A stretch of 64,000 nt of DNA from Diphasiastrum complanatum (lineage: Eukaryota; Streptophyta; Lycopodiopsida; Lycopodiales; Lycopodiaceae): assembly GCA_029204225.1 (NCBI GenBank), contig CM055093.1, forward strand, positions 6,453,815-6,517,814, written 5' to 3'. A program made the translations under genes and the position numbers. Shown here piece by piece: positions 49,706-63,300 of this stretch; the first letter of the stretch is position 1, and every line of letters begins with the position of its first letter. The notes beneath the pieces were generated by a model. The model did not search any database, was not told where the DNA came from, and was given only the letters and a program-made list of their open reading frames with translations.

Positions 49706-52700
49706 TTAGCATTTTTTTGGTAAAGTGAACTTGAGTCCGGGGAACAAATTGTGCAGAAATAGGTTGTTTATAATTTCATACAATCTTCCTCTCATGAAGC
49801 CATTATATTGAAAAGCAATAATGATGTTTCTGACCTCATCCAAAAAATTATCCTGTTCGCTACAACAATACGTGGAAGCAATAATTTGAGCGACAATAAC
49901 TTTATATGAGTTCATGATCGGCCTATTGGCAGTGAAGTGCATATACTGGAAAAATGAAAACGGAAGTTCCCTTCGCTTGTCAAATTTTTTCATATGAAAC
50001 TCTCCTGATAAAGAATCAAAGGTAGTGGTAATATTCAAAAAATTGACTGTATTATCCAAGGTGTCGTCATTTTCTATGGTGAGGTACTTCAAGGGATAGA
50101 TCCTTAAGGCATTATCATCGACACGAGGTTGCTCCTTGTCCAGAAATAACAGAGCATATGTGTTGTTTATGAAACAAATATCATAACGGAAAGTATGCTT
50201 GAAGGTACGTAGGTATTCTACCTTGCCAAGTCTGGCGAGTCTTTTCATAAAATGTAATTCATAGAATGACAGATGTGGAAAAAGTACAAAAAGGACCAAG
50301 AGTGGATCTTAATCTGATCCTCAAGAGGGATTGGTTGTCAGATTACTTGATCTATCAATCTACTTGAGATTAAGATCAATCTGGATCAATTCTAGACACA
50401 AAATTCTAACAAGAACAATCATTAATTGAAGGTAGGTGTACTTTCTGGTTTTCCACGTGTGAAACCCTGTCTGAGTACGGACTCCAACCTGAAAATCAAG
50501 TACACATTGATAGCACCTCAAAACATCAAAACAAATGTAGACAAATGGAGAGAATCACTCAAAATTGCTTCCAAAACCAAGATTGGTGTCTCACAATGAT
50601 TATGGCCAAATGTGGCTCTATATATACAATAAGTGAGAGCTCGTGGTACTGATCATCCCTTTGATCCCACATGTGTGAAGATGCTTTGTCATATGATGAT
50701 TCATCATGCAAAACTGACACTTGGACAAAACCTTCTATTTTGAGCACTTTTGGTCCATTTTCCTTCTATATGGAGATCTACTTGAAAATCTTCTAGAAGT
50801 CAAAACTCGTCTACTTCAGCTTATTCCACACATGTGAGCTGTCCTCTACACATGGGATGTGACACCTAACCAAAGGATGTGGCTCATGCAATCAATAGAT
50901 TGATGCCATGTGTCATATGTCTAGAAAACTAGCTTTTGGCCTTTTTAGCCACTAGAACTTGAATTAAATTATATGTACAACCTATATGATTATGGTACAT
51001 GACAAGTATACTATTTTCACACGTGGGAACAGACTCCACACATGTGTAATCATCCTATATACAAGATTTTTGGCCTCTACCAAGCTTATTTTTGCATTTT
51101 TCACAACAGATACCAGTTACACCATGTAGGGGAACATGCAAAACCCATAGGAATATCACAGACCTATTTCCAAGTCCTGTTTCCTAATCTTACTATGCGA
51201 TTGTCAATCAGTATATCGTTATATTGGCAAAGAGATTCCATGTCAATCATAGTCCAATCATCAGTTTGATTGTTTACCCATGTTCACCCAAATTGTTTAA
51301 GGCTCGATTTCCATTGATAAGCAAGCTTTTTGCTTTTACAAGACTTGAATGCATACCCGATCATTCTTCATATAATTACTCTTAGCCCGTCAGGACCATT
51401 AAGAGGAATATTCTCATAGCACTTTGCGATGTCAGTAGACCACATCGAAGTAATTTTGTTTGGCACATTAAGATAAAATTCAGTGGATGAATCGCACTGC
51501 CAAAATAGGTTGGTATCCAAATTTAGGATACTCCGGTATGAGGTTGCCTTAAGGCCTGCCCTCTCCATAAGGAGAAAAGTCAGTATACCAAGAGCTCCAA
51601 AAATAAATGTGGCCACCTTAGAAAAGTAGCAGTCATGTGCGTTTGTAATCCATTTGATCGCATTTTTATGTGCTTTGAAAGTACAGAGTAAGATAAATAA
51701 TTCTTCTTTTCCTATTAGAAAGTCAAGTATTTTTGTAGCAAATGTATCTCGGATCTTAACCATAGCCATGTCTAGTGTATTATTATTTTCTTTTAGAAAC
51801 ATGGCAAAATCTGGACCAGACAGTCTAGCCAAAGCCAAATTTCTTACAAGTAGATGCACATAAAACATGGGTTATGTTGAGCCTTATCCACACCATTCAA
51901 TACAGATTGGCAGTAATCCAGTTACGCTCATTAGTGGCATCTTTAAGTTTGTTATTCTTTATACTTTTTCCATGTAGCCACTTGGTATTTTTCAAAAAGT
52001 TTGTTACAACATCTTTGCAAATCAAGACATGTTCCATAACAGTCTCATGATCAATATTTTGATAAGTAGATAAAAAACTTGCCAATTCACACCATCCACG
52101 TTAAAGTTCTAAAGCTACCTCATTTATATTAGACTGACGCATCGGGATGTGATAAAGTCCTTTGTTCAGGTCATTCCTTAAAGTTTTGTTTCTAATAATT
52201 CCAGTATCCATCGAGACGACATGCCCAAAAATTCCGGAAATAAACTCTTTGAAACGTTTATTGTCAATGCAAGTACAAGATGGAATGTTGTCAACATCGA
52301 AATCACAAAAGACCTGAAAGGGCTTATACCATTCATGCTTCAAATGTGGAAAGTAAGACCAACCAAACACAATAAGCTCAAAAGTCTCATCAATATGACC
52401 AAAAATATGAAGTAAGGTTTCAACATATAATCAATTAACATCAATCCTCTCAAAGCATCTGTTATAATAACGTAAATGCAAAAAAAACTTTCCTCTATCT
52501 CTTCTGACTACTAGTCGTCGTCTACCAGTACTATTGATCTCCAGTACCCTTGTTTCTTCTATGTCCTCCTGCACATGTATCAATCATGGTAAAAGTTCAG
52601 CTTTCTGATAGGAAGATCTCCTTTTCTGCCATTGTTTTGCCCTTCTTTGCCTTTGTTCAGAAAGTACTTTCTCTTCCTATTATCGCCACTGCCTGATATT

Positions 52701-53150
52701 ACTGAGTTTGGATTGCTCAGATTGAAGGAACCTGTTTTTTTGCTAATATTCTGGAAGTATTTGTCCTACAAGGTAGAGAAGCTGGGTTTCTTCAATAGGC
52801 GTTCAATTTTTCGAACGTTTTCAGCATCGCCAAGGTGTGCAAGGAGCTTAGTAGTAGGATTTATGGAAAGTTCAATGGCAGCATCAATCATTTATTGTCG
52901 GATATACAGAAAGACAAGGTGGGACTTGACAACCTCTCTAGCAGGTTTATGCAACCAAAGGAAGAAGGCATTAAGGTGATTTTGTAGAGACGCACCAGGA
53001 AAGAAAATGGAAAGATTATTCATTATGTACCAGATAGAGTGATCAAACCATATGATAGAAGAATTATTTTTGCATTTATCACCGCATTTGCACTTAAAGA
53101 AAGGTCTTTTCCAGTTCCAGATTCTAGCTTAATGAAAAAGTTTTACAGCA
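49706..53150 (-). pseudogene. Penelope-like reverse transcriptase element, copy 1
   Basis: On the minus strand, an N-terminal region shared with 38.2-38.9 kb comes first (KPARxVVKxHL, RLLKKPSFSTL; 52.64-53.15 kb). Then SCTCIDNKRFKEFISGIFGH followed by VVSMDTGIIRNKTLRNDLNK (52101-52370). Reverse transcriptase motifs follow: FILLCTFKAHKNAIKWI; motif A STDIAKCYENIPL near 51420; motif B CDIPMGFACSPTWCNWYL near 51120-51170; motif C FRYDICFIN near 50180; and thumb NTVNFLNITTTFDSLSGEFH, FDKRRELPFSFFQYMHFTAN (49706-50299). The D-x-x-x-x-Y-x-x-IP form of motif A and the thumb with KRxxLPF are Penelope-like features. Motif C has one Asp where YxDD is expected. No C-terminal GIY-YIG endonuclease is seen. 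Stops and an insertion make it inactive. Confidence 0.7.
50285..51090 (+). mobile_element. insertion splitting the reverse transcriptase, LTR-like
   Basis: About 800 bp separate motif B from motif C and do not code. It contains a TATA-like CTCTATATATACAATAAG near 50618 and several CACACATGTG words, which suggests a solo LTR in plus orientation. Terminal TG...CA and the target duplication were not resolved. Confidence 0.4.
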
Positions 53151-53179
53151 TAAACTAGAATATGCGGCCTTTTGGGGGG

Positions 53180-53525
53180 CTCGAGCCTTGGATCAAAGAA
53201 ACTTTGGATGCTAAGAATGCTTCTCGGTTTTCAAGGGGAGGCTCGAACCTTGGACCAAAGAAACTTTGGATGCCATTGGCCAAGAATGCCATAAATGTGT
53301 TATGAATGCCCAACTAACTTAACTAGCTAAACCATTCATTGTTTGTTTCACGAAAACTAGGTAAGTAGGTAAGTATTAGTGGATGTAATACAGGAGTAAG
53401 TGCTTCAAAGCCTCTTAGAAACTATTCTAGTTAGTGACTAACTTGAAAGCCAAGAAGCATTCTTAACATTCAAAGTTTCTTTGGTCCAAGGTTTGAGCCA
53501 CCCCTCGAAAACCTAGAAGCATTAT
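53180..53525. mobile_element. foldback (MITE-like) element
   Basis: The left arm 53211-53275 (AAGAATGCTTCTCGGTTTTC, then CCTTGGACCAAAGAAACTTT) pairs with the inverted right arm 53458-53522. The left side also holds a direct partial duplicate of the arm (CCTTGGATCAAAGAAACTTT near 53194). The centre is non-coding. From 53526 to 53950 nothing is recognised. Confidence 0.65.
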
Positions 53526-53954
53526 TTAAAGGACCTCAAGATTCATTCTTGAAGGGCCTTGAAAACTTGAAAGGTAACAAAAAGTGTATGAAGCCTTGAA
53601 AATAGTGACAGATACATGTTCTCTATACCCTTCAAGTTGGCATTGGAAATACTGAAGGTTGGACGTCATAAACGGCTTTGACAAAGATAGACCTCATACA
53701 AGCCCTTCAAAGAAAATGACAGAATATAACATATACATTCGTTTCCAGCCGCCAGCAGCCACATATGGCCAATGAGTGTGATGCGACGAACAGCAACCCA
53801 CATTCCAATTTAGAAATTTTACGCCTCTACTCTCTGCTGTCTGCTCCTTCGTGTCATGGGAAGGCAAATCCTGTTCACTCTCCTCAATGCTGTTCACTCT
53901 CCTCAATGCTGTAGATGCTATATATGATTGGGGGGGCAGGGGTGGTGTCAGATT

Positions 53955-54330
53955 GCTTTTGTGCTTTGCTGTTGAATCAAACTGCTCGTGGGCTTTGCAA
54001 TTGAGCTGAATCCCAAGCAGAAGATTGTGGATTTAGGACCTTAGTCAGACAATGCAAAGGCTTGCTCAAATTGCATCACTTGTGCATGGGCTATTGTCAT
54101 AGTGTGCTTGTGAGCTTTGGTGTTGAATCATAGGTCAAAGATTGGGGATTTAGCAGTTGGAAAAAGAATTTTTTCAATGTGAGCTTGCTCAAAATGCATC
54201 ACCAAAATCTTAGTTCTGATTGTGAGCTTTGCTGTTGAATTATAGGTAAAAGATTGGGGATTTAGGACCACAATTTTGGCCCGATTAGTGCTTTGCTCAA
54301 AATGTATCACTTACGCATGGCCTATCATCA
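53955..54330 (+). repeat. three tandem units leading into the SUMT start codon
   Basis: Units begin near 53955, 54105 and 54222 and share GTGAGCTTTGCTGTTGAAT, AAGATTGGGGATTTAGGACC and TGCTCAAAATGCATCAC. Spacing is about 120-150 bp. The third unit contains the likely ATG of the SUMT frame (TGCTCAAAATGTATCACTTA). The array may be 5' leader or promoter DNA. Confidence 0.7.
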
Positions 54331-57300
54331 AATCCCAAATTTTAGTTCCCAGGCATCACATGCTTCCGCTCAGAAAACAGGCTTAGAGTGCCAGGACTTG
54401 CTTGTTCTTATGAAGCCATCAGAAAACAAGAAATTCCAGCAAGCTTGTGGCAGCAATCGGATTACCTTATATGAGCTGAGCAGAAATTCCAATTCAAAAA
54501 TAATTTTTTATGGATCATCACAAAAACAGTTCGGGAGTGCTTCATGTCGATCGCCTTTCACCGAAGTCGATTCAAGCAAAAGAAGCCAGGGCGGTGGTAC
54601 TTTCTCGAACAAGCAATGCTTATCTTTACCCAGACCCTTTGACATCAACGCTCCTGGAAATAGCACAAATAGTGATGAAGGGCAAGCTAAATGGAGGGTT
54701 TTTCCAGAGCCGACAGCGACTTCTCAGAAAACCCATACAGAAGAATTTGGATCAGACGCATGGGCGGATGCTTCGCCTCCAGCCAGAGAGTTTGACATTG
54801 AATCACAGCTGCCAGAGCTCAAAGAGATGTTGGGCTTCTTAAAAAGGCGGTGGACAAGTGAACAAGATCGAAGGAAGAATGTGGGGAATGTATTCTTAGT
54901 GGGAACAGGGCCAGGGGACCCTCAACTTCTGACTTTGAAAGCTCTGCTGCTGATGCAGAAAGCAGATTTGGTGCTTTATGATCGCCTAGTTTCAACTGAC
55001 ATCTTGGACATGGTGCATGCCGGTGCTCGTCTTCTTTACGTGGGCAAGACATCTGGATATCATAGTCGAACTCAGGTACAGTTTAGAGATATCTCCTATT
55101 CATGATTCATGTGAAACTTTAAGATGTTTTTCTCGTTTCACACTGCGTCAAAATTCAATGTTAAGATTTTTTTTGTTATCACTGCAAAACGAACAATGTT
55201 CTTTAGTCTGAAAAAACTATTATTCCTTATGATTTTTTGCTTTGTCGCCAATCAGAAGTTTCATAATTCTAGAGCATGTTTAGCTTTACCTTCACGTTTT
55301 CTCTCTGTTATGTACCTTATCATCTATGGCTGGTCAGTGTCTAGCCTCAGTTTGAGGGAAGGTTGGGAGGCAAAAATTAGTGATTAACACTCGTGTCAGT
55401 TATTCGTAGCTACGACTGGAATGGAGGTCTGGGGGGGGTCAGTTAGTGGAAACCTAGATTGAACATTTGGAGCAGCTCACAGCAGACAGTGGCCTTGGGC
55501 TGTGGCTATATAAGAGGTACTAGGGGCATAATAATAAAAAGTTGAAATCAGATTGGGAAAGTCTAGCTAGAATTGCTCTGGGGTCACGATGTCATGCTTT
55601 ACAGATCATATCTAACAGGTATACTTGCGGAGAGCAGGGATTTGAAGACTGGTGCAAACATATGCCTCCCACCAACCGGGATAAAGCAATAGCTAATAGC
55701 TGATGAACATAGTGCTCATTGTTCAAGACTTCAGATAAGTGCTGTTGGATCCATGGGGCCAAAAGTACATCCTCCATTTATACAAATAGTGCTCATAGAA
55801 GTTGGCTCCATTTTATTTCTTAGTACGTACTACCTTTTAGGTTTTTTTCTTATATTATTTCAACATGTTTTGGACCAGTATGTTCTGATCCATTTCGGTC
55901 AGATTTTTGACGTTTAAAGTCACAACTATATTCCATGTTAGTTTCTTAGGTGCCACTGTTTGGAGTTGAATACCATTGATCCCACTTCTCCTACTGATGA
56001 TGAATTGTTTTTGGCTCCTCAATGGCTATCATCCACGTTCACATACATAGACATCGTCGTAGATCTATAGTTGAGTTTTTGGTGAAGTGACATGAAGCGA
56101 CTTGTTCATGATAGTAATTGGCAGACTAAGCAAGTAATTTTTGGAATCATTTATGAATTACATATGCTTTTGGATCAGGTTTTTTTTTCCCGAAGAAGAA
56201 ACTTGAGTACACAAGTCAAAATGTTTGACAGCAAACATTTGCAAACGTGTTGCCAACTTTGTCCTGAAAAGGTGGGGGCAAGGGGGGCATGCTTGGCAGT
56301 GTTGGCACATGCAAAAAACCATTTATATATTACACTAGGGCCCTTAATTTTCCTCAAAAACGTTTCCCCAATTGGGGCAATGTTCAGATACCCGGTTTGA
56401 ACTGGCCGATTTGATGGTACGAACCTCGTTCGAATAGGACAGGCCAGGTTGCACTGGTTTTGGGGTTTTTGTATTTTATTGAAATTTGATTCTTTTTGAG
56501 GATAAATCGCAATTCACATTACTGAGATAGGCCTAAACTGATGCATAAGCTCTAAGTAATCAATGATCATTCAAATCAAGCAAGGCATTTACCTGGTGGA
56601 ATTAAGGTCATTGGTAAAGGATGTCATAGTTAGCGGCTAGTGGATGGATTGATCATTGTGGACGGGTTTTGACAATCTGCAAGTTTCATTTTACCCATGA
56701 TACAAAAATCCCCCCTCTATACTACTAAAAATCCTTTCAATGTCTCTTGATAGGTGTCATGACATTCTCTACCATATCTTTCTTCTATGGTATTGTGTCC
56801 AATTTTTTTTTCTTTTTGGTCACGTATTAAAATTAGCTTTTCATTTTTTAGTACCACAAAAGGCTTGGATGCCATAGCTTGGGCCATTGTAGTATGTGAA
56901 TCATTCACAACCATTCAACTTTTTCATGTAAAACAAATTGTATAGTCTATGTGATAATGCGAGTACCAAACTGTTTAGGCTATATGGCAATTCAGGTATC
57001 AAACCATCACCGTCATAAACAATATCCACTTTTAAGATATTAAATCGTAATTTTGTGAAATACATTACATGCTTGATAGGTAGAAAAGTTCAAATTATAA
57101 AATAGAAAAGGTATTTTGACACATTTGAGAACCAAATTTTGAGTTAAAACATTATTTCAAAATATTTTTTGCAGTCTCCAAACATAGCAGGCCAACGTGC
57201 TCGGTGAAATAGCTAGAATTTTTTTTTTTTACAGCCTTCAAAGATAGCACACCGGCATGCTAAGTGAAAAAGAAAAAAAAAAATTGGCTGAATCACTTGG

Positions 57301-60300
57301 CACCGCCTGGTCAGCTTATCAATGCCACTACAGAAACCTGAAGATAAGAGAACAATGTAGATGGATCTACTCTGATGATAGAACTTCCATCCGAGTTGCG
57401 CCTCCAGAGTAGAATAAGGCTCAACAATCATGTATTGATGAGGCCCTTATCATCTTACTACCTTAGGAGGACGTTGGCTGCGCATATGTGATGATCTGAT
57501 CGATAATAAGATCAGGGATAAAGAGGGCGCCTATTTATACTAGTAGAGATAGAGAATCCTACAGGCCAATGGTTCCCAATGTGGAATATCCAAAAGCCAA
57601 CAGCCAAGAGCCATGTGTTACATAGGAGTTACAAAAGCAAATGAAAAGCTTTGGCATTGGACAGCCAAGTGCTAATTGGAGAAGAAGGTCACTTGCCCCA
57701 TGGACCCCCCATTATGAGTTGGGCCCCTCCAAACTTGAGTACATGGACCAAACTCAAAACCATATACATTGCCCCAATGCCATTAACCATGAAGTCATGC
57801 AAAACAAGCCTGGAGAAAGCTCTGTACTCACCATGCTATCTCTGGAGAAGATTCCACCCAAGAAGAAAATAAACTTTGCTGACCCTGACAGCCGTCCAGG
57901 GTGTACCTTCTAGTACCTCAACTTCGCAGTCAGAGCATCAACAGAGGAATCTCCATTAAAGGACAAGTAGGACAAATAGTGACTTCTAACAAGTTTCACC
58001 CTTTCAGTCTGATAGTTTATAGCAAATAGATTAAGTGATATGTCTACTAAGCAACTTCTAGTACAAATTCATTGATGACTTACAAGAACCCCTCGAGAAA
58101 TAGAATTATCGTTTTCCACTGTTACATATGTAGCTAGTACTCTATTCTTCTATTGGGACATCTTATTATACTCTTCCTCAATGTACTCCGTAGATGTCTC
58201 TTATTGGAGGACTTGATAAGCTCTTCTTCCTCAGTGGGAGCCATGCTAGAAGCATGTCTTCCACCCCACGTGGTAGGTCTTGCAAAAACGAATTGGCCAA
58301 TGGCAATGATTATAGTATACATTGTAGTATGTACTATGTACAACACTTAATACTTATAGGCTATAGTGGTTGGCCGCTAGCCTACAAGTAACAGACTACA
58401 ATATACTACTTACAAGTTCAACTTAGGAGTTAATAATTTAATTGGAACTTTGAAGTTTCAACTTGACACTTGTGGGGCCTCAAACGATGGAGATGAACCT
58501 GCAGTTAGTAACGCTTCCTGGTGTAGGAAGGCATAAACATTCTCCTCCTGTGATCTCGGTGGCAAGTTTGGAATGCGTGTCACGTCGATCTTATCAGTAG
58601 TCACCTACAGAATCTAACGGGAATTTCAAGGACCAGGAGTCGTGACTAATCATTTCAAGTTTCAACTTTCAAGAGCCAGCTTCCAAGAGCTTGGATCTTG
58701 TCAAAATCTAAATACAAATTACAATCTATTATCCTGTAGTATGTACAAAATTCAAGTTAGCAATTTGCGGGTTAAAGTTTAAACTTTACCTGTATCAACT
58801 CTGTCGTTTCCTTGAGCTTCTTTAGCAGTCGTAGGATGGCGTGCACAAACACCAACCTATCTAGCTGTGCAGTGGACAACCTTTTCCTTCTCTTTGATTC
58901 ATACAAAGAGAAGGCACTCTAGTGCAACAACGGTGCAATCCTGTGAGAGGATCCTAATCTCAAGGTCCTAAAGTCTAGGGACATCAATCCCATACTTCTT
59001 CCAACATGATACAGGCCGCAACTGACTTGTGCAATGATTGAAATAATCGAGAATCAAGATTCATCATTCAAGGATTTACTTTCAAGTTTCAAGACTCAAT
59101 AAATTTTAGGCAAGTGTAAATTATAAAACTTTGAAGGGCCATGTACTACTTAGAAATTAATATTCGCTAGTAACTAGTGACTAGTTAGTAGTGACCACTG
59201 GCTAGTAAAGACTCAACGTTAAAAGTTAAAACTTAAAAGAATGTAGATACTCATAGTTATTACTAGCCTCCATAGTTTATTAGCATATACCTAGCTGCAG
59301 CTGTGCTGGTATGGTGCCGAACTCCAGGGTCTCACCTCTAAAAACCTCAAGCTCATCATTGAGTGAGTCCTCGTTTGCGAGATCGGGAGACACCTTACTA
59401 ATGTATTCATATCATCCATTCCTGAGCTCCGTATCACGAAATTGCTGCGAAGAGCTCCATAAAGGATGGAGAACATTTGTCAGAACATGCAAGGGATGGT
59501 GAAACCACTCCCATCGAGACTACCATAGGTCTCGTATCTCCTGGAGCTTGGTAAATTTATCAAGATTCAAGAATCAATTAATTTATCAAGGTTCAAGAAT
59601 CAAGCAACTTCGTAACAATTAACTTGAAACTTACATGAACAATGAAGTTTGAACTTTGAAGTTTGAATAGCGAACAATGTTACGACTTACAAGTTACAAC
59701 TTCAATATACATATATGATAATACATTTTAGTAATTACATACCTCTCAGAGCTGATGGTAGTATGAACTAGTATAGAAGGCCTAATGTGCAACCCTCTCT
59801 AGCGCTGCCAGTGACAATGGATCGTGCCTCATCCCAAAATGAAGATGAGAGAATGAGAACGAGAACCTCAAATCTCCTACCCTTTGGCTCCCGTGATGGC
59901 CCCCACTCCTTCCAATGGTTTGAAACAACCACTGGCTCAAGCTTGCATGAACTTTCAGGAGGCGTTCCAGAACAAGGAACATGAATGCAAATTTGGACAA
60001 TTTGACAATGATTTCAATTTTCAAGTTAGTACTAAGTAGTTACTAAATTCTAACTTCTGAGTTTTAAGGAACTAGTAACTACTCACTATTGCGAGATTCA
60101 AATGTCGACTTTCAAGAGTCATGAGTAAAGACTCAAGACTAAATCCAATTGTCTGATGTCAACATCTGACATCAAGATTCGAATTTCAAAACAAAGTTAA
60201 AACCTCAAACAAGATGCAAAGTTGAAAGTTCAAACCTGGTGGGGGCTGGGTCTCAAAACATCAAGGCTAGAATTGGCCTTCAGCATACTGAGGACCCTTG

Positions 60301-63300
60301 GCCTCTTGGTGACAAATCTCACCAAGAACCATGCTGTGTCAACAACCTCCTTGACCCATGATATCCGTGCTATGTCCTCAAACAGGAGGAGGTGTGCAAC
60401 AGGGCGTCCAGAAAATGTGGGGGTAAGCCTAGCTGCAACAATATCGAAGAAATCACAAATTTGAAAGTTGCAATCGATAATTGTGATTCATGGTTCACAA
60501 GTTTTAAGTTGCAGCCTATAGGTTATAGTTTGTAGGTCATAAACAGATTTTATAACTTTCAAGAATCAAGAATCAAGTTTTGAATTGTAATTGTATGCAT
60601 GCACAACATTCTCTAGTCCCACCTCCACAATGGCCTCCTAGATATGGCGAAACATATACTTGCCAGTGATCGATGTGGTTGCCTCGGAGGTGTCGATGGC
60701 TCTCAAAAACATCGTGCCCATGCAGGAAGACACCAAGATATTTAGAATGTGCCGTTTCCTTAACATCAGTCAAGCCCTAGGATATGATGGTACACCCATA
60801 CTTGCTGGTTTCCAAGCAGCCAATGGCCATTTAAGTTCAACATTGACAGTCGATGATTGTGGCAAAACGCAATTAAACTTTTAGTAGAACTGTTACCTCT
60901 AGATAGTACTAAGTAGATACTTAATACTTATCACTAATTTACTAGATACTAGATACATTATACTAGTAACTAGTAAACTATAACTAGTTACTAGATGCCT
61001 ATAGGCTATATTTTTTATTTTTACTAGCATTTATTTTAGTATTTAGGTTATAAGTTGGAACAATGTAGCATATATATTGAAATAGACTTCAAACTTCAAA
61101 AATTAAATAATAAAGTTGAAACTTAAAACTTAAAAGGGGTTACTTTTCCCACGACTTCTTGATCGGTTGTAGCTCCAGATCAATGGAGGCCCTCTCATCA
61201 AGAAATCCTCTCCTCTGCAAATGATCCATGCTGGGACCCTCCCACTCCGAACCGATCCTAGAAATGGCTCTCATCATCTCCTTCCATGCATGGGTCGCGA
61301 CAAGGAGGTCACATGTGTAAAAGCACCTCCTAACAACAATCTCAGCCAATTCCTTGTTTGACTGCGTCCAAGAGGCCATATAATAGTCCTTGCCTCTAGC
61401 TTGTCCTTGGCCAAGGGCTCCACCCTTGATGGTGCACGGTCTGTAGATGGTGCGCTGGAGGAACCCATGCCACCAGTACTGCTAGGTCATACTCTTGTGT
61501 CACCCTCAGTCCCAATATCTCCAAACTGAGTCCTCTCAGACCGAGTCTTAGAGGAACCAGTCTCATGAGCTGCACATGTATGCTGCATTGTGAAAGGCTC
61601 TAGCTGCTTTGCTGAATGAAAAGCTACAACTCAGAAAAATTATAGCACATGCAGTTTTCAATTTACATAAAAGACTCACGAATTTGGAAATTGGAATGTT
61701 GAATGTTCAATGAAATTATGAATTGTGATTTACATTCATAAGGGACAACCAAAAGAAATTAGAATTTAGAATGATGAATCAAATAGTTTAAGCTTCAATT
61801 TTCAAACCTTGAACTTCTGAGTCCTGACTTTAACCTACAAGTTACAACAAAATTCAAATTCCATAATACATATTCCAAATTCCAAATTTCAAAATAATAA
61901 ATTCAAATAGATTACAAGACTCAGGAGTCAAGAGAGCCACGTCTGGGCATTGAAGGACAGGCCTCCTCCGAGGCCTCAGGAGGTAGGGCAAGTGCATGTA
62001 GGAGCCTTTGTAACAATTCTGGTGCTTGTGTGCAACCTGCAATCTCATGTAACAAGTGTGCTTTAGCAGGGCCACATGTGTATCTAACACCGCAACACCT
62101 ATCATGGTTCATCAAACACATTGCACAAAATAGGTCCAAGTCTCAAGATTCAACATTGGACTCTGAAGAGTCAAGACTCAAGCCTTAATGGGTACCTTCT
62201 CTCACTGGCAAATGTACTATGTGCTATCATCTATGTATTCTATTGACACTTGATAGTTTTATGTTCAGTGAAACTCAGTGTTCACAACTACGACTTATAG
62301 GTGATACTAGATAGAAACTTAAAATTGAAAGTTGAAACTAACTATTACCATGTACGGTTTAAACTTTACCTACAGGTCCACTGTTTTGTGCCCGATGTGC
62401 GCTATGATTGTCACATGATCCCATGAGGGTTCCCTAACCTTTGACATTGTACTATGTAGGCTAGTCCTAATTCCTATGTAATACTACTACCTAAACCCTA
62501 AACCCTTATACTAATTATCTAGTGCCTAATACCTATTCAACAAAATTTATTATCTTTCAAAATTGACTCCCCAACATTGGACCTACTTATTACTTACTAA
62601 GACTTTCTGACTTCTAACTTCTAACACACTCCCTCCTCTCAAGCCTCACACACCTAAATTCTAAATAATTAGTAATGAAATTATGCATGCCTCTAAGCTC
62701 TCTCCCTCTCCTACACACAGACTCCCCCTCCCTCTCACTCCCTCTCAAGACTCCCTCCTACCAAATTCCAATGATTGATCATTTTATCAATGCTCCTCTC
62801 AAGTTTCAACTCTCAATGGTAAATCAAAGCATTAAGTCCCCTCTCCTCTAAGATCTTCTCTCACTCCCTCTCTCCTCTTCTCTCACTCATTCTCCTCTTT
62901 TCTCACTCATCTCTTTGCTACTCTCCAAAAAATGTGTTATGTCTCTTCTCAGGCCCGCACTGTTTTTTTCATTTCTAGCAGTTCGAACCAGCCGGTTCGA
63001 ACCACGATTCGATCAAACATTGGGAGGGAACATTGAATTGGGGAGTCATGTATTTGAAATGAAATTTCTTGGGAAAAAATGCTCGCTAATAGCTAATGTC
63101 ATAAGATTGCTGCAAGCAGTACCACCCAACGTGTTTGCATATTTGCATGCTACAAATGTCTGGAAAACGGTAACAAACTTCATGGTTTATGCTGGAAATT
63201 TTTATGTAGATTACTTTTTGCAAAAATCTATGGCAATATGAATATTGTGCAATGTGATGTTTCAAATTTTAAAGTCTGAGGCATATTCTGAAGCCATTCT

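Noticed and set aside
54293-54301. SUMT start at 54293
   Set aside because: That codon is TTG; the first in-frame ATG is at 54302, with another at 54317.
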